A stretch of DNA of 5,385 bases, taken from contig JASHUH010000400.1 in assembly GCA_030040115.1 (NCBI GenBank), forward strand, positions 1 to 5,385, given 5' to 3'. The notes under the pieces were generated by a model. The model saw nothing but the letters and a program-made list of their open reading frames with translations. It was not told where the DNA came from and did not search any database. Positions 1 to 5,385 of this stretch are shown here, piece after piece. The stretch is from Acidobacteriaceae bacterium. Its GTDB lineage: Bacteria; Acidobacteriota; Terriglobia; Terriglobales; Acidobacteriaceae. The position numbers and the translations under genes are program-made. Positions within the stretch are counted from its first letter, which is position 1. The number at the start of each line of letters is the position of its first letter.

Positions 1-296
1 TCAATCCGCAGCGTCGTCGGTCCCGTAGCCGCTTCCACGTCCACCCCGGCGAGCGCGAACCATCCGTGTCTGCCGCTGGCGCGGAAAAACTCCAGTTTCC
101 TTCCCATCCACTCGCCATCGAGGATGGCCTTGGCGGGCGCGTCCACATGAATCAACTCCGGCGATCCCGCTTCCACCGTCGCCGGAGTCAGCGTTACCTC
201 GTTGGCTGAACTCTGCGCGTCCATCGGCGCCCAGCAGACCGCCCCTATCAAAACTAAGGTCGTAAACGCAAATCGCGGGATGCACGCGCCGCTCAT
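1..296 (-). CDS. Partial exported protein, probable N-terminus of an M23-family (LytM-like) metallopeptidase
   Basis: The frame opens at an ATG at 296-294 and stays open for 98 codons to the left edge, so the C-terminal part is missing. It starts with a signal peptide: a hydrophobic stretch FTTLVLIGAVCWA at about residues 11-23, with likely cleavage after MDA at residue 27. The mature part reads like the small beta domain that precedes the catalytic domain in many M23 peptidases: LTPATVEAGSPELIHV, then GEWMGRKLEFF, then WFALAGVDVEAATGPTTLRI. The 'GxWxGxxxxFF ... W.AlaGvDve...G' pattern is what I recognise from that N-terminal domain. The catalytic HxxxD and HxH motifs would lie beyond the edge and cannot be checked. 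If correct, it cleaves peptidoglycan cross-bridges in the periplasm. An overlapping frame starting 4 bp upstream (300) is longer to its stop but is Arg/Gly-rich with no signal peptide, so I treat it as a shadow. No clear ribosome-binding site is seen. The 76-bp gap to the upstream co-directional gene suggests co-transcription. Confidence 0.72.
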   Translation of the reverse strand, partial: MSGACIPRFAFTTLVLIGAVCWAPMDAQSSANEVTLTPATVEAGSPELIHVDAPAKAILDGEWMGRKLEFFRASGRHGWFALAGVDVEAATGPTTLRI

Positions 297-372
297 GCAT
301 TCAGCATAGCGGGCCGCATCCCGCGTTCGTGTATCGCCAGAGTATCCGGCGCTGCGAGAACCCGTACCGGCT

Positions 373-1494
373 CTATCGCGAGTCCACCGGCTGCAAAATC
401 GGCGTGATCGATCCCGGGTTGTCCCCTTTGGTCGGATCCACGCGAAAATCCCACACCGTCGAGCTGATGTCGGTCGGCGACAGAATCTCCACCACTGCGT
501 ATTCGCCCCCCATCTCCAGCTTCTGCTCCGGCTGGATGCGCAGCCAGTGCTTGCCCGGCAACTCATCCGCCTTGGCGGGGATCACGTTCTCGCTCTGCGT
601 CACTTTGCCGCTCGCGCTCACATGAATGGCCCCCACCAGCCGCACCGCGTTGCGCTCATCCAGCTTTACAATAGCGAAATTCGACTGCGCCGAATGCGCT
701 CCTTGATTCGTATCGTTGGGCGGGATGTTCGGAACCTTCACCGTGATGGCCTGCGAAATCGGCGTCACGTGGTCGTCCGGGTTTGCCACCGAGAGATAAA
801 TTGCCGGGTCGTTCACATGCAGATCGACTTTCGCGTGCGCGCCTTCAATCTCCAGTCCCGCCGTCCGCCCGGCCATCGGATTCAGCACCGCGATCCCGTG
901 CCGCGTGCGTGCGTTCAGGTTCAAATCCTTGGGCGTCAGCTCCACCAGTTCCGGTATGCCGTGGTAGGTGTCCAGCACAAAGACGCCGTCCTGGTTCGGC
1001 AGCTCCAGGCCCGTAGCCACCTCCGGCATCAGCGCCTTCTGCTCATCGCGCGCCGCCAATTCTTCCTTGTCCACTTCCTCGGCTTCCTTCATCCCCGGCG
1101 ACGCGTCATCCGCGCCCACCGTCGCGTGTTCCGCTTCCCATTTGCGTGTTGCGTCCCAGTCCACCAGGCTTGCCGGCAGCTCTTCCCAGTCGCCCCGCTC
1201 CTGGGAAAAGTAGCGCACCCGCTCGCCCAGAATCTGATACTCGCGCACCACCTGGTAGCTGCCGTCTTTCAAAATCAGGCGATGGTTCTGGTTCAGACTC
1301 GTCGTGTCCGGCTTGAGCGCAGACGGTTGATCGTTCTGTCCCGCCGTTCCTCCCGCCGGCGCATTCTGGCTCGATTGCTCTTGCGCCGGGGCATTTTGGC
1401 TCGTCTGCCCCATCCCAGCCGCGGTAGCCGCCAGCAGGGCAACCGCTAGCAACCCCTCAACTCGCCGCCCGTGGACAATAGGAGGCATCGCCAT
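373..1494 (-). CDS. Exported protein of unknown function, probably acidobacterial
   Basis: The frame is open from a GTG at 1554 to a TAG at 375-373. I place the start at the ATG at 1494 (373 residues) because it gives a normal signal peptide: MAMPPIVHGRR, then the hydrophobic core VEGLLAVALLAATAAG. ATGs at 1509, 1503 and 1488 are alternatives, and no strong Shine-Dalgarno decides between them. After the signal comes a Gln/Asn/Ala-rich linker with SQNAPA twice, 10 residues apart. Next is a compact segment, LKDGSYQVVREYQILGERV, running on to RYFSQERGDWEELPASLVDWDAT (1554-frame residues about 95-136), which I recall from other acidobacterial secreted proteins. An acidic Lys/Glu-rich stretch (about 155-175) leads into a C-terminal beta-rich region ending in WDFRVDP. 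I see no catalytic motif, transmembrane helix after the signal, or lipobox. It is probably periplasmic or surface-associated and co-transcribed with the M23-like gene behind it. That it is a real gene is well supported by length and signal peptide; its function is unknown. Confidence 0.8.
   Translation of the reverse strand: MAMPPIVHGRRVEGLLAVALLAATAAGMGQTSQNAPAQEQSSQNAPAGGTAGQNDQPSALKPDTTSLNQNHRLILKDGSYQVVREYQILGERVRYFSQERGDWEELPASLVDWDATRKWEAEHATVGADDASPGMKEAEEVDKEELAARDEQKALMPEVATGLELPNQDGVFVLDTYHGIPELVELTPKDLNLNARTRHGIAVLNPMAGRTAGLEIEGAHAKVDLHVNDPAIYLSVANPDDHVTPISQAITVKVPNIPPNDTNQGAHSAQSNFAIVKLDERNAVRLVGAIHVSASGKVTQSENVIPAKADELPGKHWLRIQPEQKLEMGGEYAVVEILSPTDISSTVWDFRVDPTKGDNPGSITPILQPVDSR
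1355..1403. repeat. Short direct repeat encoding SQNAPA twice
   Basis: Two 19-bp near-identical copies (1355-1373 and 1385-1403; 17 of 19 bases match) lie 30 bp apart in the same frame of the minus-strand gene. They encode the repeated SQNAPA segment of its linker just after the signal peptide. This looks like a small tandem duplication in a flexible, low-constraint region rather than a mobile or regulatory element. Confidence 0.6.
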
Positions 1495-1577
1495 CCGCCC
1501 CATCTGCATCCCGAATCCGGAATCGCCGTTACGCCAAAACACGAGCACCCACACCCCGGCTGCAACTTTCCCTATCC

Positions 1578-1591
1578 TATAGACGTCTATA
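1578..1591. promoter_or_regulatory. Perfect 14-bp palindrome in a divergent intergenic region; candidate operator
   Basis: TATAGACGTCTATA is its own reverse complement. It sits between the minus-strand exported-protein gene and the plus-strand CxxC membrane-protein gene, and overlaps a TATAAT box reading right and a TATAGA box reading left. A dimeric repressor bound here would cover both -10 regions. I do not recognise it as the site of a named regulator: it differs from the TACAnnTGTA core of BlaI/CopY operators. The palindrome is read directly; the operator role is inference. Confidence 0.45.
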
Positions 1592-1614
1592 ATGAATTAC
1601 GGTTGTGCTGTCCC
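1586..1614 (-). promoter_or_regulatory. Candidate leftward promoter (GGGACA - 17 bp - TATAGA)
   Basis: On the minus strand GGGACA (1614-1609) is followed after 17 bp by TATAGA (1591-1586), four of six and five of six matches to the sigma-70 consensus hexamers. Initiation would fall near 1579, upstream of all candidate starts of the exported-protein gene. The -10 lies inside the palindrome, back to back with the rightward TATAAT. The assignment is by consensus matching only. Confidence 0.33.
1588..1593 (+). promoter_or_regulatory. Candidate -10 box for the CxxC protein (and receptor) transcript
   Basis: This is an exact TATAAT match, 39 bp before the TTG start at 1633, which would place a transcription start near 1600. 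The 17-bp-distant hexamer at 1565-1570 (ACTTTC) is a poor -35, so the promoter would rely on the -10 box or on an activator. It stands out as AT-rich in GC-rich surroundings. Confidence 0.4.
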
Positions 1615-1632
1615 TGTTCGTAAGAGACGATC

Positions 1633-1947
1633 TTGGCAGGACTGAGCTCACGTTATCGCCGTAGCTTCCGCCTCCGGCCGATCCAGCCAACGGCCGTCAT
1701 GGTCGTCTGTCTCGTCCTCATGGCCCTCCTGGCCGTGGTCCAGGTTGCCCATTTCCACGCCAACGCCAGCGACGCCGATCATTGCGCTCTTTGCATCGCC
1801 ATGCACTCCGCGGCGCCGGTTGGCGTCACCGCCGCCATCATCGTCCTGGTGCAGGTCGGTGTTCCCGCGCCCGTCTATCAGGCGCGCGCCCTCATCCGCT
1901 ATTGGCATCCCAAGCTTTTTACGCGACCTCCTCCCGCGGATCTTTAG
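1633..1947 (+). CDS. Small membrane protein with His/Cys-rich CxxC cluster, DUF2946-like
   Basis: This is a 104-residue protein beginning at TTG 1633, preceded by an AAGAGA element 7 bp upstream. An in-frame TAA at 1621 rules out a longer form. An ATG at 1699 would give an 82-residue version. A basic N-terminus (SSRYRRSFRLR) leads into a transmembrane segment at about residues 21-38 (AVMVVCLVLMALLAVVQV). Then comes a putative metal-binding cluster: H40, H42, H50-C51-A-L-C54 and H58. A second hydrophobic segment (about 64-78) and a tail ending LFTRPPPADL follow. The layout of a signal-anchor helix, His-rich stretch, HCxxC, second helix and Pro-rich tail resembles DUF2946-type proteins, some of which lie near copper-linked TonB-dependent receptors (from memory of the family). 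The receptor gene follows 190 bp downstream on the same strand. A metal-binding role is inference; the protein has no enzyme motif. Confidence 0.68.
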   Translation: MAGLSSRYRRSFRLRPIQPTAVMVVCLVLMALLAVVQVAHFHANASDADHCALCIAMHSAAPVGVTAAIIVLVQVGVPAPVYQARALIRYWHPKLFTRPPPADL

Positions 1948-2123
1948 GCGTTTTCCCCGAATGTTTCTGTTCAGCCCTGCGCGTCTCGTTCCACTGCGTT
2001 CATGCCGAGGCGCATTTCAGGGTTGACAGATCGGCGAAAGCAGCCCCCCATGCCAAAGTACGAGGACGCCGCAACGCTTCTAGCCGGCAGCCTTTATTTT
2101 CCGCATTGATCTGCCGTTTTCTT
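1948..2123. other. Intergenic stretch before the receptor gene; no gene or clear promoter seen
   Basis: No frame here has a convincing start, ribosome-binding site or protein-like composition. A TTGACA hexamer occurs at 2023-2028, but no -10 box lies at a workable distance. Weak inverted repeats are present: CAGCCCTG 1972-1979 against CAGGGTTG 2018-2025, and CGGCAG 2085-2090 against CTGCCG 2111-2116. They have long loops and are not convincing as a terminator or riboswitch. The receptor could be transcribed from a promoter I cannot recognise or read through from the gene at 1633. Confidence 0.5.
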
Positions 2124-2130
2124 GAGGAGA
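2124..2130 (+). promoter_or_regulatory. Ribosome-binding site of the receptor gene
   Basis: GAGGAGA is a strong Shine-Dalgarno match placed 7 bp before the ATG at 2138. It fixes that ATG as the start over the internal Met at codon 8, which would also leave a signal peptide. Confidence 0.85.
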
Positions 2131-2137
2131 GTTCGCC

Positions 2138-4978
2138 ATGACGTTTCACCGCGGCGCAATGGCGCGCCTGGTTCCGCTTTTCTTCCTGGCTCTCGCATTG
2201 CCAAGCCTCCATGCGCAGGCCGCTAATGCCGGAAACATCCACGGCACGGTTACCGACCCCTCCGGAGCGGTCGTGGCCGGAGCCACTGTTCATCTCTTCA
2301 ATACGGTCAGCGGCCTCAGCCGCACCACCACCACCGACTCAACCGGCGGGTTCAATTTCTCGAACGTTCCCTTCAACCCTTACCAGATCGAAGTCGCTGC
2401 CAAAGGGTTTGCTCCGTTTACCCAGAGCACCTCGATCGACTCGGTCGTGGGCGCCGAGGTCGATATCCACCTGAACCTGGCCGGAACCAATCAGACCGTC
2501 ACCGTGCAAGCCCAAGGCCCGCTGGTCGAAGACACCTCCACCTATCACACCGACATCGATCGCGACCTGTTTACCACCGTGCCGCTCGAAAGCCAGTCGT
2601 CCACCCTCAGCTCCCTGGTGACTGAAACCACCCCCGGCGTCGCCGCCGACTCCAACGGGCTCTTCCACGGCCTCGGCGATCACGCCTCCAATTCCTTCTC
2701 CATCGATGGCGAACCCATCACCGACCAGCAGAGCAAGGTCTTCTCCAACCAGCTTCCCGAAAACGCCGTGCAATCCATGGAGGTCATCGAAGGCGCGCCG
2801 CCCGCCCAGTACGGCGATAAGACCAGCCTCGTGATCGTGGTCACCACCCGTTCCGGCCTGGGCGTCACAAAACCCACGGGTGACGTCTACAGTTCCTACG
2901 GCGCTTTCGGGTCAGCCACCGCTGGCTTCGACTTTTCCTATGGCGGGCAGAAATGGGGCAACTTCATCGAGATGGACGGCCTCAACACCGGCCGCTTCCT
3001 CGACCCGCCCGAGTTCTCCGTCTTCCACGACAAGGGAAATGAGGAAAACCTCTTCGATCGCGTGGATTACAACTTCACCAGCGCCGATTCCATTCATCTC
3101 GATTTCAATTACAGCCGCTCCTGGTTCCAGACTCCCAACGCCTACCAGAATCTCAACGTCATTGACGTGATCGACGGCACAGGCGCCAGCACTGTCCCCA
3201 CCTTCGGCATCGTCGGCAACACCGATCAGCGCTCCAAAATCGGCACGTTTGACATCGCGCCCACCTATACCCGCATCATCAACGCCAACGCGGTGCTCAA
3301 CTGGACTTTCTGGACGCGCCGGGACGATTACAATTACTATCCCAGCGGCAATCCCTTTGCCGATCTCGGTCCCAGCAACCTGCAAACCTCCTCGATTTCA
3401 CAGTTCCGCACCCTCACCAACGCCGGCAGCCACGTGGACTTAACTTACGTGCGCGGCATTCAGAACCTCCTCGCCGGCGCGCAATACGAGCAGACCTTCC
3501 TGCGCGAGCACGACGGTCTCGGCATCGTCGAGAACACCTATAACTCGCCCTGCATGGATGCGGGCGGTAATCCCTTGCCCGGCTACGCGGATCCCTCCGG
3601 GTGCGACGGCGTCACCTCCTTCGCCAACCCCAACTATCTCCCCGTCCTCGCGCCCTACGACCTCACCCGCGGCGGCTCAAGCTACGCCTTCTTCGGCCAT
3701 ACCGACATCAAGGAGCTGGCGTTTTACATTGAGGACAAAGTCAAAATTGGCCAATGGAATCTGAATCTCGGCATTCGCGGCGACAAGTACAACGGGCTGG
3801 CCAGAATGGGCCAGGCCGAGCCACGCGTCGGCGCGGCTTACAATGTGAAACCCACCAATACCGTCTTAAGCGTCTCCTACGCGCGCACCCTCGAAACCCC
3901 TTTCAATGAAAATCTGGTGCTTTCCAGTGAAGGCTGCGCCGACTCCGTGCTTGCCCCGCTTCTCTCCTGCACTCCGGGCGTCAGCGGAATCCTGCAACCC
4001 GGCTTCCGCAACGAATTCCATGCCAGCATCCAGCAGGGCTTCGGCAAGCATCTCGTCGCCAGCGGCGAGTACATCTGGAAGTACACCCACAACGCCTTTG
4101 ACTTCAGTGTGCTGGGCAACACTCCCATCACCTTTCCCATTGACTGGCATAACTCGAAAATCCCCGGCTACGCGCTTCATCTCGATGTCCCCGTCACCCA
4201 CAATTTCAGCGCCTACCTCGACGCCTCCTCGGTGGCCGCGCGCTTCTTTCCCCCCCAGGTCGCCGGCGCCGGCGCCACCGTGGGCCAGCCCGGTCTACCC
4301 TTCCGCATCGACCACGACGAAAAGTTCAACGAGAACACGCACGTCCAATACACGCTACCTGGCGCCTTGCCCGGCGGCAAATTCCTGGGCGGCATCTGGG
4401 GCGGCTTGAACTGGCGCTTCGATAGCGGCATGGTGGCCGGTTCCACGCCCTGTTATACCCCCGCCTCCGTCAATCCCAACACGCCCTGCGCCAATAGCAC
4501 CGTAACCTTGCCCAACGGTCAGCCTGGCATTGCCATGGTCGATAACAACATTCCCGCCGGAACCAATCCCGTCACCGGCGCCCCCGTGGCCCTTTCCTTA
4601 ACGAGCACCTCCACCACGGCCGTAGCGGACGAAGAATTTCAGGCCGGTCTCGCCTGCAACGGAGTCAAGGCCACACCCTTCAGCGCTCTGCCCGCCGTTT
4701 GCCCCGCCAACGAGCTCAGCTCGAGTCTCATCAGAATCCCCGCGCCCAACACCGGCAACAATGATCGCAATCCCCCCCGCATCGCGCCGCGCAGCCTCTT
4801 CGATGTCAGCTTTGGCAAAAACAACATCTTCAATACCGATCACTACAAACTCGACCTCGACCTCACCGCCATCAACATCACCAACGAATACGTGCTGTAT
4901 AACTTCTTGTCCACCTTCAGCGGCACGCACTACGTCACTCCGCGCGCCCTCACCGCCAAACTCACCCTGCACTTCTAG
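2138..4978 (+). CDS. TonB-dependent outer-membrane receptor with N-terminal carboxypeptidase-regulatory-like domain (Oar-like)
   Basis: This 946-residue outer-membrane beta-barrel protein is predicted to import a ligand using TonB-ExbBD energy. A signal peptide (core LVPLFFLALALPSL, cleavage near AQA at 26-28) precedes a carboxypeptidase-regulatory-like beta-sandwich at about 32-113, with GTVTDPSGAVVAGATV, DSTGGFNFSNVP and YQIEVAAKGF. QTVTVQA at 119-125 resembles a TonB box. The plug runs from about 128 to 240, with NSFSIDGEPITDQ and AQYGDKTSLVIVVTTRSG. The rest is the barrel, with aromatic-rich strands such as YIWKYTHNAFDFS, and it ends in a final strand (ALTAKLTLHF) with the C-terminal Phe used for barrel assembly. 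It is a little short for acidobacterial relatives, which often exceed 1,000 residues, but appears intact, with no frameshift. Its only eight cysteines form four close pairs (472/489, 600/611, 772/784, 840/855). No SusD-like partner is present. The ligand is unknown; the CxxC protein upstream hints at a metal, weakly. Confidence 0.95.
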   Translation: MTFHRGAMARLVPLFFLALALPSLHAQAANAGNIHGTVTDPSGAVVAGATVHLFNTVSGLSRTTTTDSTGGFNFSNVPFNPYQIEVAAKGFAPFTQSTSIDSVVGAEVDIHLNLAGTNQTVTVQAQGPLVEDTSTYHTDIDRDLFTTVPLESQSSTLSSLVTETTPGVAADSNGLFHGLGDHASNSFSIDGEPITDQQSKVFSNQLPENAVQSMEVIEGAPPAQYGDKTSLVIVVTTRSGLGVTKPTGDVYSSYGAFGSATAGFDFSYGGQKWGNFIEMDGLNTGRFLDPPEFSVFHDKGNEENLFDRVDYNFTSADSIHLDFNYSRSWFQTPNAYQNLNVIDVIDGTGASTVPTFGIVGNTDQRSKIGTFDIAPTYTRIINANAVLNWTFWTRRDDYNYYPSGNPFADLGPSNLQTSSISQFRTLTNAGSHVDLTYVRGIQNLLAGAQYEQTFLREHDGLGIVENTYNSPCMDAGGNPLPGYADPSGCDGVTSFANPNYLPVLAPYDLTRGGSSYAFFGHTDIKELAFYIEDKVKIGQWNLNLGIRGDKYNGLARMGQAEPRVGAAYNVKPTNTVLSVSYARTLETPFNENLVLSSEGCADSVLAPLLSCTPGVSGILQPGFRNEFHASIQQGFGKHLVASGEYIWKYTHNAFDFSVLGNTPITFPIDWHNSKIPGYALHLDVPVTHNFSAYLDASSVAARFFPPQVAGAGATVGQPGLPFRIDHDEKFNENTHVQYTLPGALPGGKFLGGIWGGLNWRFDSGMVAGSTPCYTPASVNPNTPCANSTVTLPNGQPGIAMVDNNIPAGTNPVTGAPVALSLTSTSTTAVADEEFQAGLACNGVKATPFSALPAVCPANELSSSLIRIPAPNTGNNDRNPPRIAPRSLFDVSFGKNNIFNTDHYKLDLDLTAINITNEYVLYNFLSTFSGTHYVTPRALTAKLTLHF

Positions 4979-5028
4979 GGCCTGTTAACACGATGGGGAT
5001 GGCGGCCCAAGAGTGTGAACGGGCCCTA
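4976..5028 (+). repeat. Long inverted repeat overlapping the receptor stop codon
   Basis: The arms 4976-4991 and 5013-5028 are 16 bp each and match at 14 positions. In RNA one mismatch becomes a G-U pair, leaving a single A-G mismatch around a 21-nt loop. The left arm begins exactly at the TAG stop of the receptor gene. It could end transcription or protect the mRNA 3' end, but no U-tract follows (AAAGCTCT comes next), so it is not a standard intrinsic terminator. Confidence 0.6.
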
Positions 5029-5034
5029 AAGCTC

Positions 5035-5108
5035 TCGACCGCTCGCGCTGGTGCGGGCCCCCCCAAATCCGGGGCTCCCCGCGGCGGCAAGAACCCGCCG
5101 AGGGTCGA
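5035..5108 (+). repeat. Nested inverted repeats, candidate folded RNA or repeat element
   Basis: TCGACC (5035-5040) can pair with GGTCGA (5103-5108). Between them, GCGGG (5053-5057) can pair with CCCGC (5078-5082), and CGGCGG (5082-5087) with CCGCCG (5095-5100) around a 7-nt loop. The two inner stems compete for one base. The pattern resembles a small branched fold. In such GC-rich sequence some short complementarity is expected by chance, so the fold is only a candidate. Confidence 0.35.
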
Positions 5109-5120
5109 TCGCGGGGCTGA

Positions 5121-5139
5121 AGGTCTCGATTTGAGACCT
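5121..5139 (+). repeat. Perfect 7-bp hairpin
   Basis: AGGTCTC and GAGACCT flank the 5-nt loop GATTT with no mismatch. No T-run follows on the plus strand, and the opposite strand has none either, so it is not a typical intrinsic terminator. It is the last of the series of hairpins that starts at the receptor stop codon. Confidence 0.55.
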
Positions 5140-5140
5140 G

Positions 5141-5298
5141 GGCCACGCGCCCGTCAACCCCTTACCAAAGTTTTCCTCCTCATTCCCCAGCACTTCCGCC
5201 CCAAAACCCCTTGCCGGTCATTCCCCCGTTTTCCGCTACGCTCAAAAGCATCCTGGGAATCGCTCATCGGGCTTCGCCTCACCAGCATCCCCTTGGGC
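5141..5298. other. C-rich non-coding stretch; no gene supported
   Basis: Together with the repeats on either side, this belongs to the 407 bp after the receptor gene that carry no convincing gene. The plus strand is C/T-rich, with CCCC runs at 5158-5161, 5185-5188, 5199-5202 and 5207-5210 and a CCCCC run at 5223-5227. A minus-strand frame is open from the right edge to 5154, but it is strongly basic, with no signal, domain or ribosome-binding site, and I do not call it. Confidence 0.45.
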
Positions 5299-5354
5299 CC
5301 GATTCCGCCAACGCGCCAACGCCGCCCGAGCGGCGCCAACGCGCGAAGAATCGG
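5299..5354. repeat. Composite 56-bp imperfect hairpin containing CGCCAACG repeats
   Basis: Three stems nest in register: CCGATTC (5299-5305) with GAATCGG (5348-5354), CGCGC (5312-5316) with GCGCG (5341-5345), and CGCCGC (5320-5325) with GCGGCG (5330-5335) around a CCGA tetraloop. That is 18 paired bases separated by small internal loops. CGCCAACG occurs three times inside it (5306, 5314 and 5334), twice in exact tandem. It could be a dispersed palindromic repeat unit or a folded RNA. No T-run follows on either strand, so a simple terminator is unlikely. Confidence 0.5.
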
Positions 5355-5385
5355 AACCTCCGTCTCGGAAATGACGGCGCAAAGC

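Noticed and set aside
547..1449. 300-codon plus-strand open frame opposite the exported-protein gene
   Set aside because: Extremely Arg/His/Leu-rich, no ribosome-binding site or domain, and fully antisense to a frame with a proper signal peptide. It is a GC-driven shadow.
2023..2060. TTGACA as a -35 box for the receptor gene
   Set aside because: No TATAAT-like hexamer at 15-19 bp; the sequence there is a C-run. The hexamer alone is not evidence of a promoter.
1782..2141. 119-codon plus-strand frame spanning the end of the CxxC protein gene and the intergenic region
   Set aside because: Overlaps the better-supported CxxC frame, has no ribosome-binding site or hydrophobic pattern, and its composition (His/Arg/Ser mix) is not protein-like.
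4261..4276. Self-complementary GC run (CGCCGGCGCCGGCG...) in the receptor gene
   Set aside because: Explained by GC-rich codons of the VAGAGATVG segment; such palindromes arise by chance from GCC/GGC codon repeats.
3906..4409. 167-codon plus-strand frame inside the receptor gene
   Set aside because: Ser/Pro/Thr/Ala-rich out-of-frame reading of the receptor, which is itself a clear, intact protein through this region.
4250..4787. Two C7 homopolymer runs in the receptor gene as possible phase-variation tracts (4250-4256 and one near 4772-4778)
   Set aside because: Seven C is short for slipped-strand switching, both are accounted for by Pro codons in a GC-rich gene, and the frame is intact.
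5154..5385. Minus-strand frame open from the right edge, ending at 5154
   Set aside because: About 76 codons, strongly basic, no domain or signal, and it runs through the composite hairpin. More sequence to the right would be needed to revive it.
5371..5385. ATG near the right edge that could start a plus-strand gene (MTAQS...)
   Set aside because: Only five codons are visible and there is no Shine-Dalgarno in front, so it cannot be supported.

Overview
The window looks like chromosomal DNA of a high-GC, diderm bacterium, most probably an acidobacterium (Terriglobia-like). This assignment is inference. It rests on the long TonB-dependent receptor with an N-terminal carboxypeptidase-regulatory-like domain, on the style of the other exported proteins, and on my memory of acidobacterial relatives. 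No rRNA, tRNA, CRISPR, transposase or phage gene is visible.

Layout. The left third (1-1494) is on the minus strand. It holds a gene for an exported protein of unknown function (373-1494) and, 76 bp downstream, the first 98 codons of a second exported protein that runs off the left edge. That second protein looks like the N-terminal part of an M23-type peptidoglycan peptidase. A divergent control region follows (about 1495-1632), with a perfect 14-bp palindrome lying over a TATAAT box. To the right, on the plus strand, are a 104-codon membrane protein with a His/Cys-rich CxxC cluster (1633-1947) and a 946-residue TonB-dependent outer-membrane receptor (2138-4978). The last 407 bp carry no gene I can support but are dense in inverted repeats: one block starts on the receptor stop codon, and a 56-bp composite hairpin lies near the right edge.

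How the genes may work together. The plus-strand pair resembles arrangements in which a small DUF2946-like His/Cys protein sits beside a TonB-dependent receptor, which raises the possibility of metal (perhaps copper) handling. The substrate cannot be read from the sequence. The receptor has exactly eight cysteines, all in four close pairs in the barrel half, which suggests disulfide-braced surface loops. The minus-strand pair appears to serve the cell envelope (periplasmic or wall-associated). The shared palindrome could let one regulator act on both directions.

Nothing here amounts to a clearly new system. The best leads are the structured 3' block after the receptor, the divergent palindrome/promoter, and the CxxC protein-receptor pairing.
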